Positions 45,712-54,630 of a stretch of 64,000 bases of DNA are shown here, in pieces. The notes under the pieces are model-generated. The model ran no database searches, was not told the origin of the DNA, and saw only the letters and a program-made list of their open reading frames with translations. The position numbers were made by a program, and so were the translations under genes. The first letter of the stretch is position 1; each line of letters begins with the position of its first letter. The stretch is from Arthrobacter bambusae (GTDB taxonomy: Bacteria; Actinomycetota; Actinomycetes; Actinomycetales; Micrococcaceae): the NCBI RefSeq assembly GCF_030812595.1, contig NZ_JAUSSZ010000004.1, positions 186,001-250,000 on the forward strand, written 5' to 3'.

Positions 45712-46620
45712 TCAGAAACCTGCGACGCCTGCGAGGGCATGGAGTCCCCGCTGCAGCCGTTCATTCCAGGTCTCGCCACTGGTTTCGGCGGGCCGGGCAA
45801 CCACCAGCGAATCGCCTGCCTTCACGAGCTCCGGAACCGCCCTTGCTGACTGATCGGCAGGCATGTCGGAGGAATAGCGCAGCACGGCAACCGGCGAGGA
45901 GTAGACGGCTTGCCACGCGGCCCCCTGGGTGATGGAGAGTTGGGTCCCTGAAGTGCCGCTGCCCTCCAAGTGCTGCTCCACCAAGGTGGCGTGGTGGTCA
46001 CCGTCGCTGAGGTCCAGCTCAACGGCAGGGTGCCCGTCCTGCATCAAGGCCCGGGCGGAAACCATGTGATATCCCATGCTTGCCATTTCGGGACATGCCC
46101 AGCCGTCCTTCCGTAGTTCGGACAACTGCTGCTCACTCAGGCTTACTGTCCCTGCCACGCTGACGGGCAGGCTCAGCTGTGAACCTGTCACGGGGAGCTG
46201 CTCTCCAGCGTTTCCCGGCACCGTTGAACTGACCAGGGTCCGGATTTCCTGCTCTCCCCGGTTGGATGCCTGCGGCGCAACTTCCCCGCCGAGCGCGTAG
46301 GCTGCAACCGCCAGGATCCCGGCGCTCACTGCGAGTCCTCCGGCCGCGGCGCTGGCCAGCCGGATGCCGTGCCACACGCTTCGCTGGGGCACTGGGCGTT
46401 CGGGGATATCGGATTGCGCCAACCGCTGGGTATGTTCGATCAGCCTGTTGGTGAAATCCCGGCTGGCCTCGGGGACCGCGGCACGGCGAAGCCGCTCCAG
46501 GTACTGGCGTTCCCGCAGGACTGCGGCATGGCACTCAGAGCATTCCTGCAGATGGCGGGGGGCGCGGCTGTGCCGGATATCTCCCCTGGTCAGACCACGC
46601 CGTCGTTTCAGCAGACCCAT
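45712..46620 (-). CDS. anti-sigma factor with zinc-binding (ZAS/HC2) motif
   Basis: A 302-aa membrane-anchored anti-sigma factor. The N-terminal HLQECSEC (His23, Cys27, Cys30) is the H-x3-C-x2-C zinc-binding anti-sigma motif. One transmembrane helix (LASAAAGGLAVSAGILAVAAYALGG) leads to an extracytoplasmic domain of about 190 residues resembling the MucB/RseB-like sensor part. The gene starts six bases after the sigma factor stop, and the two are surely co-expressed. It corresponds to RseA (Rv1222) by context. Its extracytoplasmic part is much larger than in M. tuberculosis RseA. Confidence 0.88.
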   Translation of the reverse strand: MGLLKRRRGLTRGDIRHSRAPRHLQECSECHAAVLRERQYLERLRRAAVPEASRDFTNRLIEHTQRLAQSDIPERPVPQRSVWHGIRLASAAAGGLAVSAGILAVAAYALGGEVAPQASNRGEQEIRTLVSSTVPGNAGEQLPVTGSQLSLPVSVAGTVSLSEQQLSELRKDGWACPEMASMGYHMVSARALMQDGHPAVELDLSDGDHHATLVEQHLEGSGTSGTQLSITQGAAWQAVYSSPVAVLRYSSDMPADQSARAVPELVKAGDSLVVARPAETSGETWNERLQRGLHALAGVAGF

Positions 46621-46626
46621 CGGCGC

Positions 46627-47271
46627 TTACAGGAGACCGGCGATGCGCGGCATCTTGAGCCGCGGCTTGCGGGCTTGGACAGGACGCGGATCCCGGTGCG
46701 CCAACTTTTCGCGGAGCATTGTCCGTCCGCGGTGGATGCGGGACCTGACGGTCCCCAGCTTCACGTCGAGAGCTTCGGCGACCTCGTCGTATGACAGGCC
46801 TTCAAGATCGCAAAGCACGACGGCGGCGCGAAAGTCGGGAGGGAGTTCTTCCAAGGCGCGCTGCACGTCAAGATCGAGGTTGTTCAACTCGAAGCTCTGC
46901 TCGGGACCGGGTTCATGCCCCGGCAGCCGGGACTCGGCGTCTTCGGCCAGGGCATCGAAGCGTATGCGGCTTTTCCGGCGGGCTTGGTCGAGGAAGAGGT
47001 TGGTGGTGATGCGGTGCAGCCAGCCATCGAGTGTGCCTGGCTTGAAGTTTTCGAGCGAGCGGAAGACCCGAACGAAGACTTCCTGGGTGAGGTCCTCGGC
47101 GTCGAACTTGTTTCCAGTGAGTCGATAGGCAAGGCGAAAAACCTTGGCGGAGTGATTCTCCACCACTTCCTCCCAGCTCGGCCTGACCCACTCCTCGGCC
47201 GGAGGGGCCGTGTCGGTGGAACCCAGGACTGCTGCCGTTGTCTGGACTGGCGCAGCACTTGATGCCCGCAT
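46627..47271 (-). CDS. sigE: ECF RNA polymerase sigma factor, SigE-like
   Basis: A 214-aa group 4 sigma factor. Region 2 is visible in [29 protein letters not shown], and region 4 in [28 protein letters not shown]. It is followed by a basic tail ([14 protein letters not shown]). The cognate anti-sigma gene comes next, and an O-methyltransferase gene is divergent, exactly the Rv1220c-Rv1221-Rv1222 arrangement. An envelope-stress response role is therefore likely. The ATG start has ggggag just upstream. Confidence 0.93.
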   Translation of the reverse strand: MRASSAAPVQTTAAVLGSTDTAPPAEEWVRPSWEEVVENHSAKVFRLAYRLTGNKFDAEDLTQEVFVRVFRSLENFKPGTLDGWLHRITTNLFLDQARRKSRIRFDALAEDAESRLPGHEPGPEQSFELNNLDLDVQRALEELPPDFRAAVVLCDLEGLSYDEVAEALDVKLGTVRSRIHRGRTMLREKLAHRDPRPVQARKPRLKMPRIAGLL

Positions 47272-47553
47272 CGTCCGCTCCCCTCAAACTGTTTGTCATC
47301 CTGCCGGTCACTCAGGAGTTCGTTACCGGCCCTCACTTGGATGGCTGGAAATATATCATCCCAGTATTGGCTGAGATTTAGCTGATCATGGCCATGCTTT
47401 TCCCGCAGAGCGAACATTGTCCGGAGGACACCCGCAATCCGTCCTGGAGACACAGACCGGAGACACAGAATTGCGGGCCGCAGGCGTCCGGGCTGGGCGG
47501 CCCCTTGCCAGTAGTCTGGAAGCAATACCCCTCTCCCTGGAAAGCGAACCCCC
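47272..47553. promoter_or_regulatory. sigE / O-methyltransferase divergent control region
   Basis: 282 bp without a gene. The part near 47345-47395 is AT-rich (atatatcat) and the likely sigE promoter area. TAGTCT at 47514-47519 may be the -10 of the methyltransferase, with a short leader and a ggaaag Shine-Dalgarno. I cannot identify an autoregulatory SigE site with confidence. Confidence 0.4.
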
Positions 47554-48186
47554 ATGAGTGCCGACAAGTCAACCAGCTGGTCCTATGCAGAAGACCTGCC
47601 TGCCGAGGACGACGTGTTGCTTCGCGCCCGTGAACGCTCCTTCGAGCTGGGCGTTACTCCTGTCAGTCCCGGCGTTGGCGCCGTCCTGACAGTCCTGGCC
47701 GCGGCCTCGAAAGCCCAGACGGTCGTAGAGGTCGGATCCGGAGCAGGGGTCTCCGGCGTGTGCCTGTTGCGAGGCCTCAGCCCCCAGGCGGTCCTGACCA
47801 CCATCGACGTCGACGTCGAGCACCTCAAGGCCGCCCGCGAGGCCTTCCTGGAATCCGGCAGTCCGGCGAACCGCACGCGGACAATCTCCGGCCGCGCAGC
47901 CGACGTACTTCCGCGCCTGACCGACTCTGCTTACGACCTCGTGTTCATCGACGCCGACAAGCCCAACTTTCCCGGTTACGTCCAGCAAGCCATCAGGCTC
48001 CTCAAGTCGGGTGGAACTTTGGTCATCAATGACGCCTTGGACAAGGACAAGGTTTCCAACCCGGCTGCCAGGGACAGCACCACCGTGGTGCTGCGCCAGA
48101 TCGGTAAGTCCATCCGCGACGACGAACGGCTCTCCTCTGCGATGCTTCCGACGGGTGACGGCTTGCTGGTGGCGGTCAAGAAGTAG
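47554..48186 (+). CDS. SAM-dependent O-methyltransferase (class 3 type)
   Basis: A 210-aa methyltransferase of the caffeoyl-CoA/catechol O-methyltransferase family. The SAM-binding VVEVGSGAGVSGVCLLRGL is followed by TTIDVDVEHLKAAREAF and the metal-site-like VFIDADKPNFPGYVQ. It is divergent from sigE. The same pairing occurs in M. tuberculosis (Rv1220c). The physiological substrate is unknown. The link to envelope stress comes only from synteny. Confidence 0.9.
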   Translation: MSADKSTSWSYAEDLPAEDDVLLRARERSFELGVTPVSPGVGAVLTVLAAASKAQTVVEVGSGAGVSGVCLLRGLSPQAVLTTIDVDVEHLKAAREAFLESGSPANRTRTISGRAADVLPRLTDSAYDLVFIDADKPNFPGYVQQAIRLLKSGGTLVINDALDKDKVSNPAARDSTTVVLRQIGKSIRDDERLSSAMLPTGDGLLVAVKK

Positions 48187-48221
48187 TCGGCGGCCGTTCG
48201 CTCTCAGGCTTAAACATGAAA

Positions 48222-48252
48222 GCAGGGCGCCGGCTCTTCTGCCGGGCCCTGC
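48222..48252. terminator. hairpin between convergent O-methyltransferase and DUF3117 genes
   Basis: A stem of 7 plus 5 bp (gcagggc/gccctgc and ccggc/gccgg) with one bulged G and a tcttct loop. T-rich sequence does not follow, so it is a probable but not textbook bidirectional terminator. Confidence 0.6.
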
Positions 48253-48261
48253 CCAGTGAAT

Positions 48262-48429
48262 CTATTCGGTAACGCCTACGAGGCATTCCTTGAGGTTCGC
48301 CGCCTCTGCTGCGTTGAGCTCGACCACCAGCCGTCCTCCGCCTTCGAGCGGCACACGCATGATCAGGCTGCGGCCCTCTTTGGTTACTTCCATAGGGCCG
48401 TCGCCAGTACGTGGTTTCATAGCCGCCAT
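48262..48429 (-). CDS. DUF3117 small protein
   Basis: A 55-aa actinobacterial protein (MAAMKPRTGDGPMEVTKEGR...) ending in LKECLVGVTE. It is the counterpart of M. tuberculosis Rv1211, which is highly conserved across actinobacteria and of unknown function. The ATG at 48429 has ggagggg upstream. Its strong conservation and position near sigE and LOG genes argue for a core role. Confidence 0.9.
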   Translation of the reverse strand: MAAMKPRTGDGPMEVTKEGRSLIMRVPLEGGGRLVVELNAAEAANLKECLVGVTE

Positions 48430-48660
48430 TAGGAAAATCCCCTCCAGTTGTCCCAAGTCCCGCCAACCCGGCCGGGCTGGCTCCGCGTGGAATATACGGC
48501 GTCGACAGTCGTGGCTCTTTAGTCGTCGTCGCCGAGCACCCGAGGGTGCTTTTGTCCTTGCTTGTGTCCATTATCTCGTAATTACCCGCCCGTAGCTAAT
48601 TGATGGACTTTTCCCGGCGGCCCAGGTTCGCGCTTGAACAGGGGAAAGGGACCCGCGGGA

Positions 48661-49938
48661 TCACGGAGGATAGTCGCCGCCGCCCGGCAGCGGCGCCCAT
48701 GCCCACAGCCAGACAATCCAGACGATCTGGAGGAGGAAGAACATGAGCACCACGGTGCCGCGATAGGCCTTCGAGCGGGACAACCAAGCGGCGCTGAGTG
48801 CCAGGGGGAACAGGGGCAGGAGCATCCGGAAGGTACTCGTCTGGGGCTGCAGGAAGACCAAAAGGTAGCCCATGTAGCACGTGCACCACAATCTCAGTTC
48901 GGTGCCCAATGCCCGTACGGGTTTGCTCAACATCAACAGGGCGAAGAGCGCAACGAAGAGAAACGGCGCCAGAATACCGAGAACGGGCCCGAAGAGCATT
49001 TGACCGGTCTCGAACCAAGGCTTGAATGGAACCAGGTCCGCCCCGCGCCAAACAGTCTCGGTCTTCGTGTACGCCAGCGGATCCCCCGTGACGGCCCAGG
49101 CAATGGCCGGCCACGCGAGGGCACCTGCAACGCTGACCACCACGAGGGCGGCCAGGGATCCAAGTTCCCGTAGCGTCGGCACTGTAGCTGTCGGCACGGC
49201 GGCAGTCACGGACCCGGCGTCCGGGCGGCGCCTAAGCCTCTTCCACAAGTGGTGGAGCAGGAGCAGCCCCGCCATGGCTGCGAAGGGTACGCCCGTAGGC
49301 CTCGAGAGGCACATCAGCAGTACCACGGGCATCGCAGCGAGGTACCGGCGACGCACCACGAGCAGAAGGCAGCCGGCCAGCAGCAAGGTGTTCAGGGATT
49401 CCGCATAGGGAACCTGAAGGATGGCCGAGACGGGGAACATCGAGAAGAAGGTCACTGCCCACAGCGCCGTGGTGCGCCCGGCGTATTCCCGGAACAACTT
49501 GTAGACCACCAGTGCCGCCCCCAGCCCGGACACCACGGCAACGACTGTCAGGGCCGGCAGGGTCGCCAGTCCGGTGAGAGCACCGAGAGCCCTGCCTAGG
49601 TAGGGAAACAAAGGATAGAACGCCCACGAATTTTCCGCGACGCCGCCGTTCGCATTGGCCGGCAAGACAGGCGGATAACCGTTGTCTGTGGCTTCGGCGT
49701 ACCAGCGCCCGTCCCAGATCGTGATGAAATTCCAGTAGTCAGGTGCGGGCGGAAACCACGGATTGACGCCTTGCTGCAGTGCCGCAGCCATGAAGATACA
49801 AGCGCTGACGAGTCTCGAGGCGATGTAGACGAGGCCGACCTGGACCCACCACGGCCAGCCCACGGCATGGGCTCCGAGGCGGCGCAGTCTTCGGGCCAAG
49901 GATCCCTTCGGGGTCCTCGCTTCGATTGCCTGGGTCAC
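48661..49938 (-). CDS. PIG-V-like membrane mannosyltransferase (GT-C fold)
   Basis: A 425-aa polytopic protein with about ten hydrophobic helices. The first luminal loop, ITIWDGRWYAEATDNGYPP, resembles the acidic WDxxxY...GYP loop of PIG-V type mannosyltransferases (GPI-mannosyltransferase 2 in eukaryotes). Bacterial members probably use polyprenyl-phosphate-mannose to decorate lipids or glycans outside the membrane. The exact acceptor is unknown. Its ATG overlaps the stop of the DivIVA-like gene (ATGA). Two Arg-rich cytoplasmic loops are visible (KRLRRRPD). Confidence 0.8.
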   Translation of the reverse strand: MTQAIEARTPKGSLARRLRRLGAHAVGWPWWVQVGLVYIASRLVSACIFMAAALQQGVNPWFPPAPDYWNFITIWDGRWYAEATDNGYPPVLPANANGGVAENSWAFYPLFPYLGRALGALTGLATLPALTVVAVVSGLGAALVVYKLFREYAGRTTALWAVTFFSMFPVSAILQVPYAESLNTLLLAGCLLLVVRRRYLAAMPVVLLMCLSRPTGVPFAAMAGLLLLHHLWKRLRRRPDAGSVTAAVPTATVPTLRELGSLAALVVVSVAGALAWPAIAWAVTGDPLAYTKTETVWRGADLVPFKPWFETGQMLFGPVLGILAPFLFVALFALLMLSKPVRALGTELRLWCTCYMGYLLVFLQPQTSTFRMLLPLFPLALSAAWLSRSKAYRGTVVLMFFLLQIVWIVWLWAWAPLPGGGDYPP

Positions 49939-50270
49939 TCTTTCGGTTCTTCCTGGTCCCCGGTTGCTTCAAGTGCCAGTTTCAGCCGCTCTATTTCCTT
50001 CTCCTGGGAGGTGAGCTGATCCCTCAACTCATCGAGCACCTGATCCACCTGGTCCATCCGGTAGCCCCTCAGGCCAAGGGCAAACCGCACGCGGTCGACG
50101 TCGGCCCCCTTGGCTCCGGCAGGCAGCAGAACCGGCGGCAGGTTCGGGACGGGTTCGTCCAACCCGGCGCCGGAGTCGAGGCTGGATTTGGCCATTCCGG
50201 CGCCGAGGAACACCACGGCACCGATAATGACAATCGCGAGAAAGACCAGAAAAAAGCTCACAACAACCAT
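49935..50270 (-). CDS. DivIVA-domain membrane protein
   Basis: A 111-aa protein with one N-terminal transmembrane helix (VVSFFLVFLAIVIIGAVVFLG), an acidic linker, and a C-terminal DivIVA-like motif (DVDRVRFALGLRGYRMDQVDQVLDELRDQL) leading into a short coiled coil. I start at the ATG at 50270 (upstream sequence lacks features). Proteins of this type are thought to sense curvature or poles or to anchor envelope enzymes. Overlap with the mannosyltransferase gene suggests they act together. Confidence 0.85.
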   Translation of the reverse strand: MVVVSFFLVFLAIVIIGAVVFLGAGMAKSSLDSGAGLDEPVPNLPPVLLPAGAKGADVDRVRFALGLRGYRMDQVDQVLDELRDQLTSQEKEIERLKLALEATGDQEEPKE

Positions 50271-50307
50271 CGTGCCAGACTGAGCTGGGAGCTCGATGCC
50301 GGCAGCG

Positions 50308-51159
50308 CTACTCCGGGCGCTGGTCCCCGTTGGTCGAAGGCGGACGGGGGATTCCGTGCAGGACGCGGTGAACCGCGTCCGCGGGATCGTCCACAAGCTG
50401 GATGAGGTCCAGGTCCTTTTCGGAAACCATCCCTTCGGCCACCAAGGTGCCTTTGATCCATTCGATCATCGGGCTCCAGAAGTCGACCCCCAGAAGGACG
50501 ATGGGGAACGATGTCACCTTGCGGGTCTGCACCAGGACCATGGCCTCAAACAATTCGTCCAACGTTCCCAGTCCGCCTGGCAGCACGATGAAACCTTGCG
50601 CGTACTTGACGAACATGGTCTTGCGGGCGAAGAAGTACCTGAAGTTGATGCCAAGGTCCACCCACCGGTTGAGGCCTTGTTCGAAGGGCAGCTCGATTCC
50701 CAGCCCAACGGAAACGCCGTTGCCTTCCACAGCTCCCCTGTTGGCCGCTTCCATGGATCCGGGGCCGCCGCCGGTAATGACGGCGACGCCGGCTTCCGCG
50801 AGGTGGCGGCCGACCTGCACGCCCATGTCGTAGAAGCTGGTACCCGGCTTGGTGCGGGCGGAGCCAAAAACGCTGACAGCGGGGCCGAGCTCGGCGAGCG
50901 CACCGAACCCTTCAACGAATTCGCTCTGGATCCGCAGGACCCGCCAGGGATCGGTGTGGATGAAGTGGTCGGCTCCCCTGGTGTCCAGGAGCCGCTGGTC
51001 CGACATCGGCACTGCGGCCTGTTTACGCCGAAGCTCCAAGGGTCCTTTGTGCTTGGCTGGCGGATCCGCGGCTACGGCCGGAGCTGGCGCTGCCGATCCG
51101 TTGCTCATCGCCTTGCCATTGGCGTCTGGACTAGGAACTTGGGGCTGGCTGGTACTCAT
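50308..51159 (-). CDS. LOG-family Rossmann protein (TIGR00730 type)
   Basis: A 283-aa member of the LOG family, whose best-studied members release cytokinin bases from nucleoside 5'-monophosphates. The two phosphate/active-site motifs are clear: VITGGGPGSMEAANRGA and VLPGGLGTLDELFE. This is the long bacterial form, with an extra 50-residue low-complexity N-terminus (PAPAVAADPPAK). It corresponds by context to Rv1205. The natural substrate in a soil actinobacterium is uncertain. TAGCCT six bases before the ATG supports the start. Confidence 0.9.
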   Translation of the reverse strand: MSTSQPQVPSPDANGKAMSNGSAAPAPAVAADPPAKHKGPLELRRKQAAVPMSDQRLLDTRGADHFIHTDPWRVLRIQSEFVEGFGALAELGPAVSVFGSARTKPGTSFYDMGVQVGRHLAEAGVAVITGGGPGSMEAANRGAVEGNGVSVGLGIELPFEQGLNRWVDLGINFRYFFARKTMFVKYAQGFIVLPGGLGTLDELFEAMVLVQTRKVTSFPIVLLGVDFWSPMIEWIKGTLVAEGMVSEKDLDLIQLVDDPADAVHRVLHGIPRPPSTNGDQRPE

Positions 51160-51165
51160 TGACCT

Positions 51166-51171
51166 AGGCTA
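51166..51171 (-). promoter_or_regulatory. -10 hexamer of the LOG gene
   Basis: TAGCCT on the minus strand lies six bases before the ATG at 51159. This again suggests a leaderless arrangement. Confidence 0.5.
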
Positions 51172-51237
51172 GCGCGGATGGCGGCTGCTGCCGTTCCGGC
51201 GCGGCCCTGTAGATTGCGGCGCGCTGAACCCCACCCA

Positions 51238-51255
51238 CTATTTGCTGTCAAATAG
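51238..51255. promoter_or_regulatory. ctatttg palindrome upstream of gluABCD
   Basis: Perfect 7-bp arms (ctatttg and caaatag) around a 4-bp spacer, about 75 bp upstream of the putative gluA -10 hexamer. The dyad is AT-rich in a GC-rich setting, as expected for a repressor or activator site. No known consensus is assigned. Confidence 0.45.
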
Positions 51256-51298
51256 CTGCAAGCGAGGTATCTGTTGAATCACGATCCGCGGAAGTTCC

Positions 51299-51337
51299 TG
51301 TGACGTGGCTCAACTTGAATCATTTCTTCGCTAGATT
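51299..51337 (+). promoter_or_regulatory. gluA promoter with partial CRP-like site
   Basis: TAGATT (51332-51337) lies six bases before the gluA ATG. Upstream, tgtga-n6-tcaac (51299-51314) matches eight of ten bases of the CRP/GlxR consensus TGTGA-N6-TCACA. GlxR is known to act on gluA in Corynebacterium, so a homologous control is plausible here. Confidence 0.45.
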
Positions 51338-51343
51338 CGTTAC

Positions 51344-52099
51344 ATGACTATTCAAGCCACCAGCGATGCCCTCGTTTCCCTGAATGGCGTCAATAAGCAC
51401 TTTGGTCAACTGCATGTCCTGAAGGACATCAACCTTCAGGTCAAAAAGGGTGAGGTCGTGGTGGTTATCGGGCCGTCCGGCTCTGGCAAATCCACCCTGT
51501 GCCGGGCCATCAACAGGTTAGAGACCATCGATACAGGTGAGATTTCGATCGACGGCAAGAAGCTGCCGGAGGAAGGCAAGGAGCTTGCACTCCTCCGGGC
51601 CGACGTCGGGATGGTTTTCCAATCCTTCAACCTGTTCGCCCACAAGACGATTCTGGAAAACGTCACCCTGGGGCCGATCAAGGTCCGGAAACTGGACAAG
51701 GCAACGGCGGAGAAGGAAGCCATGGCCCTGTTGGAGCGGGTAGGCGTCGGGCAGCAAGCACCAAAGTCACCCGCGCAGCTTTCCGGTGGCCAGCAGCAGC
51801 GCGTCGCAATTGCCAGGGCGCTCGCCATGAAGCCGAAGGTCATGCTGTTCGACGAGCCAACCTCGGCACTTGATCCGGAAATGATCAACGAGGTCCTGGA
51901 TGTCATGGTCCAACTGGCCAAGGAAGGCATGACCATGATCGTGGTCACACACGAAATGGGCTTTGCGCGCAAGGCAGCCGATCGCGTGGTCTTCATGGCG
52001 GACGGACAGATCGTCGAGGACGCCAAGCCCGAGGAATTCTTCACAAATCCCCAAAGCAACCGTGCGAAGGATTTCCTCTCCAAGCTCCTGACCCACTAG
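51344..52099 (+). CDS. gluA: glutamate ABC transporter ATPase
   Basis: A 251-aa ATPase of a polar amino acid importer, with Walker [10 protein letters not shown], signature [15 protein letters not shown], Walker [13 protein letters not shown] and the switch region [11 protein letters not shown]. The four-gene order ATPase, binding protein, permease, permease equals gluABCD of Corynebacterium glutamicum, so glutamate is the likely substrate. The ATG lies six bases after a TAGATT hexamer and lacks a Shine-Dalgarno. It shares its motif set with the ATPase at 9.6 kb. Confidence 0.93.
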   Translation: MTIQATSDALVSLNGVNKHFGQLHVLKDINLQVKKGEVVVVIGPSGSGKSTLCRAINRLETIDTGEISIDGKKLPEEGKELALLRADVGMVFQSFNLFAHKTILENVTLGPIKVRKLDKATAEKEAMALLERVGVGQQAPKSPAQLSGGQQQRVAIARALAMKPKVMLFDEPTSALDPEMINEVLDVMVQLAKEGMTMIVVTHEMGFARKAADRVVFMADGQIVEDAKPEEFFTNPQSNRAKDFLSKLLTH

Positions 52100-52148
52100 C
52101 ACGCTCGCACCCGGGCCGCGGGAGCGGCCGCTCAATGAAAGGAATCCC

Positions 52149-53051
52149 ATGAAGTCTTTTATCACCCGGAGGAAATCCCTCCTGGTCGCCGCAAGCGCGG
52201 CTGTCGCCCTGACGCTGAGCGCCTGCGGGGGTGGCGGAGGCGGCGGCACCAGTGCGCCCAGCACCGAGTCCGCACCCTTCACCGTTGCCCAGAATGTTTC
52301 CATTTCCGGCAGCCCCACGTTCGACACGATCAAGTCGAACGGCAAAGTCAGGATTGGCGTCAAGCAGGACCAGCCGGGCCTTGGATTCAAGGATGCCGCC
52401 AGTGGCGAGTACAGCGGTTTTGATATCCAGATTGCCGAATGGATTGCAGCTTCGCTCGGCTACTCCAAGGACAAGATCGAATTCAAGCCGATCCCCTCGG
52501 CCAACCGCGAATCCGCCATTACCAACGGCGACATCGACTACTACGTCGGTACCTACTCCATCACGGACAAGCGCAAGCAGTTGATCGATTTTGCCGGCCC
52601 CTACTTCGTGACCGGCCAGGGCCTCCTGGTCAAGAAGGACAACACGACCATCAACAGCGAGAAAGACCTCTCCGGTAAGAACGTCTGCTCTGCAACGGGT
52701 TCGACCCCGATCCAGAACATCAAGGCGAACTTCCCCGGCACCAAGACCACTGAGTTCGACACGTACTCACAGTGTGTCGAGGCCCTCAAGAGTGGCCAGG
52801 TAGATGCTGTGACTACCGACCAGGCAATCCTGATCGGCTACGCCTCCCAGGACACCGACAACCTCAAGGTGGTCGGCCAGCCGTTCACTGTTGAGAAATA
52901 CGGTGTAGGCATGAAGAAGGGCGACACAGCCCTCCGCAAGTTCGTGAACAAGATGTTCACCGACGGCGGCTCCGTGTGGCAGAAGATCTACGACTCCACG
53001 CTGGGCCAGTCCGGCACCAAGGTCTCCCAGCCCGCAGTGGACAACTACTAA
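52149..53051 (+). CDS. gluB: glutamate ABC transporter, substrate-binding lipoprotein
   Basis: A 300-aa family-3 binding protein exported and lipidated at the cysteine of LTLSAC, followed by a poly-Gly linker. NGKVRIGVKQDQPGLGFKD, GFDIQIAEWIAASLGY and DYYVGTYSITDKRKQLIDFAGPY are typical ligand-binding elements. The ATG has aaagga upstream. It is followed by a 13-bp hairpin before gluC, a common way to keep binding protein mRNA in excess of permease mRNA. Confidence 0.93.
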   Translation: MKSFITRRKSLLVAASAAVALTLSACGGGGGGGTSAPSTESAPFTVAQNVSISGSPTFDTIKSNGKVRIGVKQDQPGLGFKDAASGEYSGFDIQIAEWIAASLGYSKDKIEFKPIPSANRESAITNGDIDYYVGTYSITDKRKQLIDFAGPYFVTGQGLLVKKDNTTINSEKDLSGKNVCSATGSTPIQNIKANFPGTKTTEFDTYSQCVEALKSGQVDAVTTDQAILIGYASQDTDNLKVVGQPFTVEKYGVGMKKGDTALRKFVNKMFTDGGSVWQKIYDSTLGQSGTKVSQPAVDNY

Positions 53052-53058
53052 ACCCATG

Positions 53059-53089
53059 TTGAGGGGGCGGCGAATGGCCGCCCCCTCAA
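53059..53089 (+). promoter_or_regulatory. intercistronic hairpin between gluB and gluC
   Basis: A perfect 13-bp stem (ttgagggggcggc, 53059-53071, with 53077-53089) and a gaatg loop, placed 8 bp after the gluB stop. No T run follows. It probably protects or attenuates the message between gluB and the permease genes rather than ending it. Confidence 0.7.
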
Positions 53090-53113
53090 ACATCGGCTGA
53101 AAGCGACCATTCT

Positions 53114-53761
53114 GTGAATACGCTGCTGAATAATTCGGACCTGTTCATCACAGGGTTCCGGAACACCCTCACCCTTTTCATCGTTTCCGGGATCTTCTCC
53201 CTGATCCTGGGCACGATCGTGGCGACGCTGCGGGTTTCCCCGATCCCGGCGATGCGCGCCGCAGCGACTTTGTACATCAACGTTGTGCGGAACACCCCGT
53301 TGACGTTGGTTTTGTTCTTCTTTGCACTGGGATACCCGAAGCTCGGCCTCGTGGAGATTGACTTCATGACCGCTGCGACCATCGGCCTCAGCCTGTACAC
53401 CGCTACTTATGTGGCGGAAGCCGTGCGCTCAGGTATCAATACGGTGCCCGTGGGCCAGGCCGAGGCCGCGCGCGCCATCGGCCTGCCGTTCACCCAAACC
53501 CTGACGCTCGTAATCCTCCCCCAGGCTTTCCGAGCCGTCATCCCGCCCATGTTCAGTGTGTTCATTGCATTGCTGAAGAACACCACCGTAGCTGCTGGCT
53601 TCTCAGTCGCCGAAGCAGGATCCATCCGTTCGAATCTTTCAGAGCGCGGTGAGCCTGCCATGGCCGGGCTGCTCTGGGTCGCACTAGTCTTCGTTCTGCT
53701 CGTTTTCATACTTTCGTTTATCCAGCGGAAGCTTGAAAAGAAATGGAAGGTGGCCCGATGA
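53114..53761 (+). CDS. gluC: glutamate ABC transporter permease GluC
   Basis: A 215-aa inner-membrane permease (HisM type) with about five helices. The EAA loop is AEAARAIGLPFTQTLTLVILPQAFRAVIPP. It is shorter than gluD and pairs with it as a heterodimer. The start is a GTG at 53114, 24 bp after the intercistronic hairpin. The stop overlaps the gluD ATG. Confidence 0.92.
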   Translation: MNTLLNNSDLFITGFRNTLTLFIVSGIFSLILGTIVATLRVSPIPAMRAAATLYINVVRNTPLTLVLFFFALGYPKLGLVEIDFMTAATIGLSLYTATYVAEAVRSGINTVPVGQAEAARAIGLPFTQTLTLVILPQAFRAVIPPMFSVFIALLKNTTVAAGFSVAEAGSIRSNLSERGEPAMAGLLWVALVFVLLVFILSFIQRKLEKKWKVAR

Positions 53762-54612
53762 GCTCGGTCCTTTTTGACGCTCCAGGACCAAAGGCCCGCG
53801 CACGCTACCGGATTCTCGGCGTCGTAACCGCCCTGGTCATTATCGCCATCGTCGGATTCATCATTCTTCGCTTCGCCCAAAGCGGGCAGTTCGATGCGAA
53901 GAAGTGGCACTTGTTCACCTTCCCGCTGGTCCAGCAGACCATCATCCAATCGGTGGGTGCGACCCTTTCGGCTTTTGCGACGGCAGCCGTATTGAGCCTG
54001 GTGCTGGGTGTCTTCCTGGCGTTCGGCCGGCTCTCCGACCGAAAGTGGATCAGCTTGCCCTGCTACGGATTCACGGAACTCTTCCGTGCCATTCCCTTGC
54101 TGATCCTCATGATGATCTTCTACTACGGGCTTCCGCCACTCGGTGTCCAGGGCATCACGCCCTTCACGGCAGTCGTCGCAGGCCTGGTGCTCTACAACGG
54201 CTCGGTGCTCGCGGAAGTCTTCCGCGCCGGTATCGAATCGCTGCCCCGGGGCCAGAGCGAGGCAGGCTACGCCATCGGCTTGCCGAAAAGCGCGGTCATG
54301 ACAAACATCCTGCTTCCGCAGGCTGTCCGTTCGATGCTCCCGGTGATCATCTCCCAGCTCGTGGTCATCCTTAAGGACACCGCGTTGGGCTTCATCGTGA
54401 CCTACAACGAGATCCTCTTCCAAGCAAAGTACTTCGGAAGCCAGGCCCAGTACGGATCGCCCATCATTCCGTCCGCGATCATCGCCGGTGTCCTGTACGT
54501 CGGAATGTGCCTGATCCTTGCCGGGATCGCAAAGTGGCTTGAAAGCCGGATGCGCCGCAACGTGAAAGTGGTCAAGGTGGCCAAGTCGGAGATCGTGGCT
54601 GTCGAAGGCTAG
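53758..54612 (+). CDS. gluD: glutamate ABC transporter permease GluD
   Basis: A 284-aa permease starting at the ATG that overlaps the gluC stop (ATGA). The in-frame ATG five codons upstream is less likely. One extra N-terminal helix (ILGVVTALVIIAIVGFIILRF) precedes the permease core, whose EAA loop is SEAGYAIGLPKSAVMTNILLPQAVRSMLP. The C-terminus is Lys/Val-rich and cytoplasmic. The operon ends at a long hairpin facing dapE. Confidence 0.92.
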   Translation: MSSVLFDAPGPKARARYRILGVVTALVIIAIVGFIILRFAQSGQFDAKKWHLFTFPLVQQTIIQSVGATLSAFATAAVLSLVLGVFLAFGRLSDRKWISLPCYGFTELFRAIPLLILMMIFYYGLPPLGVQGITPFTAVVAGLVLYNGSVLAEVFRAGIESLPRGQSEAGYAIGLPKSAVMTNILLPQAVRSMLPVIISQLVVILKDTALGFIVTYNEILFQAKYFGSQAQYGSPIIPSAIIAGVLYVGMCLILAGIAKWLESRMRRNVKVVKVAKSEIVAVEG

Positions 54613-54630
54613 GCCCAAGATCTCCGAAGT

